Position numbers and translations under genes: made by a program. From positions 1-64,000 of the forward strand of contig NZ_SSXV01000007.1 in NCBI RefSeq assembly GCF_009469595.2: a stretch of 64,000 nt of DNA, written 5' to 3'. Below are positions 56,920 to 64,000 of the stretch, one piece after another (the stretch's first letter is position 1; each line of letters starts with the position of its first letter). This DNA comes from Thauera sp. 2A1. Lineage in GTDB: Bacteria; Pseudomonadota; Gammaproteobacteria; Burkholderiales; Rhodocyclaceae. The notes below the pieces were generated by a model, which did no database searches, was not told the DNA's origin, and worked only from the letters and a program-made list of their open reading frames with translations.

Positions 56920-59448
56920 TCAATCGGGAAACGCCTCCGCCGCCACCGGCGGGCTGAAGTGGAAGCCCTGCACGAAATCGCAGCCGTGGCTGGCGAGCGT
57001 GTCGAGCTGCGCCGCCGTCTCGACGCCTTCGCCGACCACGCACAGGCCCAGGCTGTGGCCGATGGAGATGATGGCGGCGGCGAGCGCGGCATCGCGCGGG
57101 TTGCGGTCGATGTCGCGCACGAACAGGCGGTCGATCTTGAGCTCGTCGATCGGGAAGCGCTTCAGGTAGCCGAGCGACGAGTAGCCGGTGCCGAAGTCGT
57201 CCAGCGCGACGCGCAGGCCCAGCAGGCGCAGTTCCTCGAGCAGCGCGATGCCCTGGCGGGTGTCGTCCATCAGGATGCTTTCGGTCAGCTCCAGCGTCAG
57301 CAGGTGCGGCGGCATGCCGGTCTCGCGCAACACGCGGCGCACCATATCGACGAAGCCGTGGTCGCGGAACTGACGCGCCGAGATGTTCACCATCATGCGG
57401 ATCGGCAGGCGGCCGGCGGCACGCCAGGCGGCGTGTTGCGTGCAGGCGGTGCGCAGCACCCATTCGCCGATCGGCACGATGAGGCCGGTTTCTTCGGCGA
57501 TGGGGATGAACTCCGCCGGCGACACCAGGCCGAGGTCGGGATGGCGCCAGCGCAGCAGCGCCTCGGCGGCGACGATGCGGCGCCCCTCCACGCTGATGAT
57601 GGGCTGGTAGTACAGCAGCAACTCGTCGGCCGGCAGCGCACGGTGCAGCGCCGCCTCCAGCGCCAGATGCTCCAGCGAGCGCGCGTTCATCGCCGGCTGG
57701 TAGAGCTGGAAGGCATTGCGCCCCTCGTCCTTGGCGCGGTACATGGCGACGTCGGCGTTCTTGATCAGCGTGCTGGAATCCGCGCCATCGTCGGGATACA
57801 GGCTGATGCCGATGCTGCAGGTCACCACCAGCTCGCGACCGTCGACGGCGATGGGGTCGCGCAGGGCGTCCGCCATGCGCCCGGCGGCGTGAACCGCGCC
57901 GTCGGGGCCGTCGAAATCGCTCATCACGACGACGAACTCGTCGCCGCCCATGCGCGCCACCGTGTCGTCCTCGCGCAGGCAACTGCGCAGCCGCCGTGCG
58001 ACTTCCACCAGCAACTGGTCGCCCACTTCGTGACCCAGGCTGTCGTTGATGCGCTTGAAGCGGTCGAGGTCGACGAACATCACCGCCACACGGCCGTGCT
58101 GGCGGCTGGCGTGCGCCAGCTCCACCTGCAGGCGGTCGTCGAGCAGCCGGCGATTGGGCAGGCCAGTGAGCGGATCGTAGTAGGCCAGGTCGCGGATGCG
58201 CTGCTCGCTTTCCTTCACTTGCGAGATGTCGCTGAACAGCGCCGCGTAGTTGGTCAGGCGCCCGTCGTGGTCGGTGATGGCGTTGATGGTGAGGAACTCG
58301 GGGAAGATCTCGCCGTTCTTGCGCCGGTTCCACACTTCGCCCTGCCAACTGCCATGGGCGTGGATGCTCGCCCACATGCGCTCGTAGAACGCCGCATTCT
58401 GCCGGCCCGAACTCAGCATCGCCGGGTTGCGGCCGATGACCTCCTCGGCGGTGTAGCCGGTCAGGTGGGTGAAGGCCGGGTTGACCGAAATGATGCGCGC
58501 CTGGTCATCGGTGATCAGGATGCCTTCGAGCGAGTTCTCGATGACCTTTTCAGCGAGGTAGAGGTTGCGCTGCGAGGTGCTCAGCGCGCGGTCGCGCTCG
58601 GCCAGCGCGCTCTGCAGCTCGTGCACATACACGAGCTCCATGCCGGTGAGGATGTCGCTGAAATTGATCAGGTCGACGAGCGCGCCATTCTCATCGACCA
58701 CGCCGACGTGGCGCATGCGGCGCTCGGCCAGCAGGCTGCGCACGCGATACAGGCTGGTGCGCGCATCGACCGTCACCAGTGGCCGGCTGGCCAGCCCGCC
58801 CACCGCGCGGTCGGTGGTGCCGGCGGCCACCAGCCGGGTGACGTCGCGCTCGGTGAGGATGCCGTAGCCGTCGGCATAGGCCACCACCACCGCATCCACG
58901 CCGCCTTCGCGCATGCGCCGGGTCGCTTCGCTGAGGGGCGCCGATTCGGACAGCGGCTGCATGCTGCCCTTGATGACCGAGTCGACCTTGCGCAGCTTGA
59001 GGTAATGCTCGATGCCCTGGTTCATCACCACGTCGGTCTGCGACACGATGCCACAACGCCTGCCGCCGTCATCGGCGACGAGGTAGTGACGCAGGTGGTC
59101 CTCGCGGAAGCGCACCGCCAGCTCCTGCAGCGTGATGCTGCGCGGCACGGTGCGCACCGGGGCGCTCATCGCGCGCGAGATCGGCCGGTCGAAGGCGGAC
59201 GCATCGGTGAAGTCGACCCGCAGCGCGTCACGCTCGGTCCAGATGCCCAGGACTTCGTCGCCGGCAACGACGAGGATGGAGCTGACGCGCGCCTCGTTCA
59301 TCCTGCGCGCCGCCTCCCGCAGCGACACGCCGGGCGGACATTCGAGGATGTCCGGACGCACGATCTCGCCCAGCGTCAGCTCGGCATTGCCGGCCTTGCT
59401 CGACAGCGCGCTTTCGAGCTGGACAGGCAATGAGTCAGGGTCACGCAT
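56920..59448 (-). CDS. CBS-PAS-GGDEF-EAL cyclic-di-GMP protein
   Basis: An 842-residue signalling protein. The N-terminal about 270 residues carry tandem CBS repeats (VRPDILECPPGVSLREAA; GIVSQTDVVM; GILTERDVTRLV; RHVGVVDENGALVDLI). A PAS domain follows (IENSLEGILITDDQARIISV, SSGRQNAAFYERMW). The GGDEF domain has its active motif intact at 501-505, and the EAL domain keeps EALLRW near 629 and the DDFGTGYSSL loop. It could make and degrade cyclic-di-GMP. CBS domains point to control by adenine nucleotides. ATG 59448 is preferred over a TTG at 59460. Confidence 0.92.
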   Translation of the reverse strand: MRDPDSLPVQLESALSSKAGNAELTLGEIVRPDILECPPGVSLREAARRMNEARVSSILVVAGDEVLGIWTERDALRVDFTDASAFDRPISRAMSAPVRTVPRSITLQELAVRFREDHLRHYLVADDGGRRCGIVSQTDVVMNQGIEHYLKLRKVDSVIKGSMQPLSESAPLSEATRRMREGGVDAVVVAYADGYGILTERDVTRLVAAGTTDRAVGGLASRPLVTVDARTSLYRVRSLLAERRMRHVGVVDENGALVDLINFSDILTGMELVYVHELQSALAERDRALSTSQRNLYLAEKVIENSLEGILITDDQARIISVNPAFTHLTGYTAEEVIGRNPAMLSSGRQNAAFYERMWASIHAHGSWQGEVWNRRKNGEIFPEFLTINAITDHDGRLTNYAALFSDISQVKESEQRIRDLAYYDPLTGLPNRRLLDDRLQVELAHASRQHGRVAVMFVDLDRFKRINDSLGHEVGDQLLVEVARRLRSCLREDDTVARMGGDEFVVVMSDFDGPDGAVHAAGRMADALRDPIAVDGRELVVTCSIGISLYPDDGADSSTLIKNADVAMYRAKDEGRNAFQLYQPAMNARSLEHLALEAALHRALPADELLLYYQPIISVEGRRIVAAEALLRWRHPDLGLVSPAEFIPIAEETGLIVPIGEWVLRTACTQHAAWRAAGRLPIRMMVNISARQFRDHGFVDMVRRVLRETGMPPHLLTLELTESILMDDTRQGIALLEELRLLGLRVALDDFGTGYSSLGYLKRFPIDELKIDRLFVRDIDRNPRDAALAAAIISIGHSLGLCVVGEGVETAAQLDTLASHGCDFVQGFHFSPPVAAEAFPD

Positions 59449-59581
59449 GGGCGGGAGCAAGAGCAGGAGCTGGTATCGTAGGGATGCAAAAGCGAAGGGC
59501 CGCGAGTGAAAGCACCGGCGCGACCCTTATAACGGGATGGATTTTAGAAGATGCAGCGATTTTCAACAAATATCGACGCAC

Positions 59582-60517
59582 ATGAGGACCTTGTCATTGT
59601 CGCTGAAAGACTCCTGCGCGCCGGCGCTGCGGCGCTACCCGCTCGCCATCATCGGCGCCGGCGCGCTCGGCCTGAGCTTTGCCGCACGACTGGCAGCCAG
59701 CATGCAGGTCGCGGTCGTCGCGCGCAGCGCCGCCCGCGCCGGACAATTGCGTGCGGGCGTGATGGTTGGCGATGCGCGGTTCCAGGCCGATGCGCACGCT
59801 CCCGACGCCCTGCCCGAGGCGGATTGGGTGATCGTGCTGGTGAAGGCGGCGGACACCGCGGACGCCGGTCGCCTTGCCGCCGCCATGCGCCCGCTGGGCG
59901 TGCTGTCGCTGCAGAACGGGCTCACCGGCGAGGCGTTGCGTGACGCGGTGCATGCCTCCTGGCCCGGCGAGGACAGCCCGCCGCCCCAGGTGGAGCAGGG
60001 CATCACCACCGAAGGTGCCTTCCGCGACGGCGACCGCGTCACGCCCTCCGGCGCCGGCGACACGCTGCTGCCGCCGGGCTTCGAGGCGGTCGCCGAGCTG
60101 CTTTCGCGCGCCGGGTTCCGCGCCCGCGTCGAGCCCGACATCGCCGCCGCGCGCCTGGCCAAGCTGCTGGTGAACCTGGCGATCAACCCGCTCGCGGCCT
60201 TGTTCCGGGTGCCCAACGGCGCGCTGTGCGAGCCGCCTTACCGGGTCCACCTCGACGCGCTGGTGCGCGAGGCCTGGCCAGTGCTGCACGCGGAGGGGCT
60301 GGCGCTCGACGAGGCCGCCGCCCACGCCCGCGTGGTTGCGGTAGCCCGGGCCACCGGCGCCAACCGCGCCAGCATGCTGCAGGACGTGATCGCCGGCCGG
60401 CGCACCGAGATCGACGCCATCACCGGCGTCTTCCTCGACATGGCGGCCCGCCACGGCGCCGAGGTCCCCACGCACCACGCCGTGTTCACCCTGGTGAAGC
60501 AGATCGAGGCCGGGTGA
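59582..60517 (+). CDS. Ketopantoate reductase family protein (PanE/ApbA)
   Basis: A 311-residue NADP-dependent reductase-like protein with the nucleotide-binding motif IIGAGALGLSFAARLA (residues 23-38), the catalytic lysine region RLAKLLVNLAINPLAAL, and C-terminal GANRASMLQDVIAGRRTEID. PanE reduces 2-dehydropantoate to pantoate in pantothenate and CoA synthesis; many paralogues have other 2-oxo acid substrates. No other panthothenate genes are near. The ATG at 59582 is one choice; in-frame upstream starts exist within about 15 codons. Confidence 0.88.
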   Translation: MRTLSLSLKDSCAPALRRYPLAIIGAGALGLSFAARLAASMQVAVVARSAARAGQLRAGVMVGDARFQADAHAPDALPEADWVIVLVKAADTADAGRLAAAMRPLGVLSLQNGLTGEALRDAVHASWPGEDSPPPQVEQGITTEGAFRDGDRVTPSGAGDTLLPPGFEAVAELLSRAGFRARVEPDIAAARLAKLLVNLAINPLAALFRVPNGALCEPPYRVHLDALVREAWPVLHAEGLALDEAAAHARVVAVARATGANRASMLQDVIAGRRTEIDAITGVFLDMAARHGAEVPTHHAVFTLVKQIEAG

Positions 60518-60595
60518 CGCAGGCACAATCGTGTCTATGCTGAACGTATCGGGCGCGTCGCCGCCGCGCGGTCGCACCTCTGCGGGAGACCCTGC

Positions 60596-62566
60596 ATGAA
60601 ACCCCACGCCTTCGTCGCGATGCCCTTCGGCACCAAACCCGGACCCGACGGGCAGCCGATCGACTTCAACCGCGTGTACGACGACTACATCGCGCCGGCG
60701 CTGGCGGACGCCGGCTTCGAGGTCATCCGCGCCGACCGCGAGCAGCGCGCGGGCGACATCCGCACCGACATGTTCCAGGAACTGCTGATGTCCGACCTGG
60801 TGGTCGCCGACCTGACGCTGGACAACCCCAACGTGTGGTACGAGCTCGGCGTGCGCCATGCGCTGCGCAAGCGCGGGGTGATCCTCGTGCAGGGACCGCG
60901 GCCGACCCAGCCCTTCGACCTGTACACCGATCGCAAGCTGCACTACGCGCTGCAGGACGGTGCGCCCGATGGCGCGAGGCTGGAGGACGACCGCAAGGCG
61001 CTCGCCGCAATGGCGCGGGCGACGCTGGCCGAATGGGTGGACGAGCGCGTGAGCCCCGTCTATAGCCTGCTGCCCAATCTGCGCGAGCCCGACTGGAAGA
61101 CCCTGCTGCTGACGCAGGCCAACGCCTTCAACGCCGCCTATCGCGAGTGGGCGAGCCGCACCGAGATCGCACGCCAGAAGCTGCGCCCCGGCGACATCCT
61201 GGTGCTGGCCGACGAGACGCCGACGCGCGCGCTGCGCATCGAGGCCAAGATCACCGCCGGCGAGGCGCTGCTGAAATTGCGCCATTACGACTTCGCCCTC
61301 GAGCAGTTCGAGGCGGCGCTCGAGCTCGACCCGTCGTGCAAGCGCGCGCGCGAGAAGAAGGCCGTCTGCCTGGGTCGCCTCGGCCGCTACGAGGAGGCGC
61401 GCGAATGGGTACGCCGGCTCACCGAGGACTACCCGGTCGACCCCGAGGTGTGGGCGTTGCTCGGCCGCGTCGAGAAGGACAACTGGATCCGCCGCTGGCG
61501 CCGCGAGAGCGCGTCCAGTGCCGAGCTGCGCGCGGCGGCGAGCGGCGAGGATGCCGCGCTGGCCGAGGCGATCGAGCCCTATCACAAGGCCTTCATCGCC
61601 GACCCCTCGCATCATTACTCGGGCATCAACGCGCTGACGCTCGCCCTGCTGCGCCGCCATCTCGGCGGCAAGACGAGCGCCACCGTCATCGACAACCTGA
61701 TCGGCGGCGTGCTGTGGGCGGCGCTGACCGCGCAGGAACGCGACCGCAAGGACTACTGGGCGCGGGCGAGCTATGCCGAGCTCTGCCTGCTGGTGAATCC
61801 GCTCGACGCGGTGCGCGAGGAATACGGCGCCACCGTCGCCGCCGCAAACCGCGACTGGTTCGCGCTCGATTCCAGCCGCCAGACGCTCGCCCTGCTGCGC
61901 GACCTCGAGTTCCGCCCGGCGGAGACGGCCGCCGCGCTGGACATCGTCGACCGCGAGATCGCGCGCAGCACGCCGCCCTTCGAGCCGCGCCAGGTGTTCC
62001 TGTTCAGCGGCCACATGATCGACGACCCGCAGCGGCCGGTGCCGCGCTTCCCTGCCGACAAGGAAGGCATCGCCGCGCAGAAGATCGCCGCGGCGCTGGA
62101 CGCGCTCGGCGCCGGCCCCGGCGACCTCGCGCTGACGCAGGGCGCCAGCGGCGGCGACACCCTGTTCCTGGAAGCCTGCCAGGCCCGCGGCCTGCGCCTG
62201 CACCTGATGCTGCCGCTGGAAGAGCCCGAGTTCATCGACCGCTCGGTGATGCCCTCCGCCGACGGCCAGAAGTGGCGCGACCGCTACTACGCGATCCGCA
62301 CAGCGCTCAAGGATCCGCCGCGCATCATGCCCGCCGAGCTCGGCCCGCCGCCGAAGATCGGCCCCGACCGGCGCGCCAGCCCCTTCGAGCGCTGCAACCT
62401 GTGGCTGCTGTACACCGCGCTGGCGTGGGGCGTGGACAAGGTGCGCTTCATCTGCCTGTGGAACGGCGAAGGCGGCGACGGCCCCGGTGGCACCGCGCAC
62501 ATGCACCGCGAAGTGAAGCGGCGCACCGGGCGGGTGACCTGGCTGGATACGCGGACGCTGTGGTAG
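60596..62566 (+). CDS. NDT-like / TPR-S-like / SLOG-like three-part protein
   Basis: A 656-residue protein. Residues about 1-140 resemble the nucleoside 2-deoxyribosyltransferase-like fold (MKPHAFVAMPFGTK, SDLVVADLTLDNPNVWYELG). Residues about 150-430 are helical repeats with TPR-like spacing (LLKLRHYDFALEQFEAALELDP), resembling the TPR-S/DUF4071 domain known from bacterial conflict proteins. Residues about 455-656 form a Rossmann-like domain (VFLFSGHMIDDP, LALTQGASGGDTLFLEACQARG) recalling SLOG-type nucleotide-sensing domains. A GGGAG Shine-Dalgarno sequence precedes the ATG. It is a likely nucleotide-signal-responsive effector; domain assignments are by eye only. Confidence 0.72.
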   Translation: MKPHAFVAMPFGTKPGPDGQPIDFNRVYDDYIAPALADAGFEVIRADREQRAGDIRTDMFQELLMSDLVVADLTLDNPNVWYELGVRHALRKRGVILVQGPRPTQPFDLYTDRKLHYALQDGAPDGARLEDDRKALAAMARATLAEWVDERVSPVYSLLPNLREPDWKTLLLTQANAFNAAYREWASRTEIARQKLRPGDILVLADETPTRALRIEAKITAGEALLKLRHYDFALEQFEAALELDPSCKRAREKKAVCLGRLGRYEEAREWVRRLTEDYPVDPEVWALLGRVEKDNWIRRWRRESASSAELRAAASGEDAALAEAIEPYHKAFIADPSHHYSGINALTLALLRRHLGGKTSATVIDNLIGGVLWAALTAQERDRKDYWARASYAELCLLVNPLDAVREEYGATVAAANRDWFALDSSRQTLALLRDLEFRPAETAAALDIVDREIARSTPPFEPRQVFLFSGHMIDDPQRPVPRFPADKEGIAAQKIAAALDALGAGPGDLALTQGASGGDTLFLEACQARGLRLHLMLPLEEPEFIDRSVMPSADGQKWRDRYYAIRTALKDPPRIMPAELGPPPKIGPDRRASPFERCNLWLLYTALAWGVDKVRFICLWNGEGGDGPGGTAHMHREVKRRTGRVTWLDTRTLW

Positions 62567-62583
62567 CGACCGGTGCGCGGCCC

Positions 62584-62599
62584 GACGGCACACGCCGTC
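62584..62599 (+). terminator. Weak convergent hairpin
   Basis: A perfect 6-bp stem GACGGC-ACAC-GCCGTC spans the 31-bp gap and the last bases of the leftward lipoprotein gene. No T run follows on either strand, so termination here is only tentative. Confidence 0.35.
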
Positions 62600-63218
62600 A
62601 GGGCAGAAAGTCGCCGTTCGACGCCGGCAGGCGTGCGGCGCCGAAATAGTCCGCACCGAGCTCGGATCGCGCTGCCGCATCGCAACGCAGGGTCGCAAGC
62701 CGCTTGCCGCCTTGCTCGACCGCGACACCGGCGGTCTCGCCCTTGCCCTGAAGCCAGAACGAGAACACCACGTAACGGTACGGCGGACGGGTGAACTCCA
62801 CCCACGCGCCGCCCCCCCCGGCCAGCGTCACGGTGCCGGCCGAGAAGACCGGCGAGCCCTCGCCCGGGCCGGGGTAGACCATCTCCGGCAGCGCCCCTGG
62901 CCTGCCGATGCGGTATTGCAGCGCGGCGGAGCCCTCGCCGCTGGCGGGCCGCTCACACAGCGCGATGTGCTTTTGCCCGCTGCGGCAGGCGAACACACTG
63001 CGCTCTCCTTCTGCACACGCGGCTGAGCTTGCCGCACCTGCAGCACCTTCCGCCGCATTTCCGCTGGCCGTTGGCGGGACACTCGCCGGCGTGGTCGGCG
63101 CTTCGACGCTCGCCGCCGTGGGGCGTGCCGGTGCGGGCGTTGGCGCATCCGCCGAGCAGGCCGGCAACCCCAGCAGCACGGCGGCGCAGACGATGCCGAG
63201 ACGCAGGCGCGGCTTCAA
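62598..63218 (-). CDS. Hypothetical lipoprotein
   Basis: A 206-residue predicted lipoprotein: signal peptide MKPRLRLGIVCAAVLLGL with lipobox LPAC, a low-complexity Ala/Thr/Pro linker (residues about 22-65), then a compact beta-rich domain (RSVFACRSGQKHIALCE, YRYVVFSFWLQGKGET). It overlaps the upstream GH19-like gene by 4 bp (ATGA), so the two are cotranslated. A lysozyme inhibitor or immunity-type role is imaginable from this context, but no inhibitor motif is recognised. Confidence 0.75.
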   Translation of the reverse strand: MKPRLRLGIVCAAVLLGLPACSADAPTPAPARPTAASVEAPTTPASVPPTASGNAAEGAAGAASSAACAEGERSVFACRSGQKHIALCERPASGEGSAALQYRIGRPGALPEMVYPGPGEGSPVFSAGTVTLAGGGGAWVEFTRPPYRYVVFSFWLQGKGETAGVAVEQGGKRLATLRCDAAARSELGADYFGAARLPASNGDFLP

Positions 63219-64000
63219 ATCAGCTTTTCCCCGCGCAGGTAGGCCGTCTGGAAATTGCCCAGGCCGTGCGTGCCGCCATTGACCTGTCGTCGCGCGCGGG
63301 CGAAGTCGCGTTCGATCAGGGCGGCCTTGATCTTCAGCTCCTTGTCCTTCAGGAAGCAGGCGAGGATCAGCCCGGCGATGGCCGCCTCGTTGGCCTTGTC
63401 CGGCTGGTTCTCCAGGTCGACGCCGATCTTCTCGCCATAGGTCCGATAGTTGCTGCGCCCGGTCAACTGGATGAAGCCGCGCCCCTTGTAGCGGGCACCA
63501 TCCGGCGCGCCCCGGTTGCCTAGGTCGCGGCGATTGTCGTAAAGGTCGAAGGGGTGGCCGCCGGGCGAAGTGTTGAAGCGCGACAGGAACTCGTCGAGCG
63601 GCTTGAAGCCCGCCGATTCCGCAGCGATGGTGGCCAGCGCCATCAGGACCATGGACTTGTCGGTGAGGCCGAAGCGACGCAGGCCGTCGAGCACCGGCCC
63701 GAGATTGGCCTTGATGTTGTCGATGGGTGCGTCCGGCAGCATGCGGGCCACGATCAGCGGCGTGACCTTGTCCGCCACCGACGGCAGGGCCGCATCCTGC
63801 GTAAGACCCAGCCGCGCCAGAGTGCGCGGCCCGGCCTGGCCATCGGCCAGCAGATCGCCCTCGCTGCGCTGGAAGGCGCGCACTGCCGCATCGGTGCCGG
63901 CGCCGAAGACGCCGTCGATGCTGCCGGGCGGAAAACCCTTGTCCGCCAAGGCCTGTTGCAGCGCCCTGACGTCGTCACCCTGCATCAGCTCGCCGTCCAG
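63215..64000 (-). CDS. Peptidoglycan-binding + GH19-like lysozyme/chitinase (5'-truncated)
   Basis: A partial gene whose start lies beyond position 64000; 261 residues are visible. The N-terminal part is a peptidoglycan-binding domain (VRALQQALADKGFPPGSIDG, TDAAVRAFQRSEG). The rest resembles a GH19 muramidase/chitinase-like catalytic domain (LMALATIAAESAGFKPLDEFLSRFN, RYKGRGFIQLTGRSNYRTYG), with the presumed catalytic glutamate in AAESAGF. Similar proteins act as endolysins, T6SS effectors or spanin-like wall enzymes. Its product probably partners with the overlapping lipoprotein encoded next. Confidence 0.85.
   Translation of the reverse strand: MDGELMQGDDVRALQQALADKGFPPGSIDGVFGAGTDAAVRAFQRSEGDLLADGQAGPRTLARLGLTQDAALPSVADKVTPLIVARMLPDAPIDNIKANLGPVLDGLRRFGLTDKSMVLMALATIAAESAGFKPLDEFLSRFNTSPGGHPFDLYDNRRDLGNRGAPDGARYKGRGFIQLTGRSNYRTYGEKIGVDLENQPDKANEAAIAGLILACFLKDKELKIKAALIERDFARARRQVNGGTHGLGNFQTAYLRGEKLI

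Noticed and set aside
59594..62728. Very long open frame on the minus strand opposite the PanE-like and NDT/TPR genes
   Set aside because: It consists of Arg/His/Val/Ala-rich low-complexity sequence without motifs, and both plus-strand genes have convincing domains.

Overview
This is a 64 kb stretch of a very GC-rich (roughly two-thirds GC), gene-dense chromosome. The gene content (RND efflux operon, TRAP transporter, CsgG/DUF4810/DUF799 lipoprotein triad, chrBA chromate operon, CHASE3/NarL two-component genes, GTGG/GTAG-headed REP elements) suggests a betaproteobacterium, most likely of the Rhodocyclales (Thauera/Azoarcus-like). That placement is an inference from gene content; no rRNA or tRNA gene was seen.

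Layout. 0.2-9.3 kb: an adenine/adenosine deaminase-type enzyme, a small conserved protein, then a leftward acrA-acrB-nodT-cobW operon facing a divergent TetR repressor, with a 34-bp operator-like palindrome between them. 9.4-15.0 kb: an Arg/Glu-rich repeat lipoprotein, a dctP-dctQ-dctM TRAP operon with a REP pair between P and Q, and a fused APH-like/P-loop kinase. 15.2-17.6 kb: a VapBC-type toxin-antitoxin pair, a membrane-anchored thioredoxin and a YdjM-like membrane protein. 17.8-24.9 kb: a 1722-residue exonuclease-RecQ-UvrD fusion helicase and an orphan NodU/CmcH-type carbamoyltransferase. 24.9-30.2 kb: an Fe-S protein, the CsgG/DUF4810/DUF799 lipoprotein triad, a MntA-HepT pair, an AlkA-like glycosylase and a YbaK-like deacylase. 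30.8-34.5 kb: a protein made of 32 uninterrupted hexads, overlapped by a GNAT gene and then an MscS channel, followed by a zinc-ribbon membrane protein. 34.6-38.4 kb: a four-gene, stop/start-overlapping chromate operon (chrB, chrA, a small secreted protein, an MFS exporter) with a palindromic operator. 38.5-42.8 kb: sbcDC. 42.9-47.3 kb: a BON-domain protein, a CHASE3 histidine kinase with two response regulators on the opposite strand, and small envelope genes.

47.5-62.6 kb is the most unusual part. It holds a TerB-like/DUF697-type protein, a triple-module TIR protein that overlaps a P-loop (nSTAND)-transmembrane-WD40 protein by 4 bp, an EcsC-family protein, a two-helix membrane protein overlapping an arginase-fold enzyme, a CBS-PAS-GGDEF-EAL regulator, a PanE-like reductase, and a nucleoside-deoxyribosyltransferase-like/TPR/SLOG-like three-part protein. 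The TIR-nSTAND pair and the TPR protein look like conflict (defence or programmed-death) systems and are the best candidates here for something undescribed. The window ends in a lipoprotein and a truncated peptidoglycan-binding/GH19-like lysozyme gene.

Overlapping stop/start codons (ATGA, GTGA, TAATG) recur throughout, so many neighbouring genes are probably translationally coupled.
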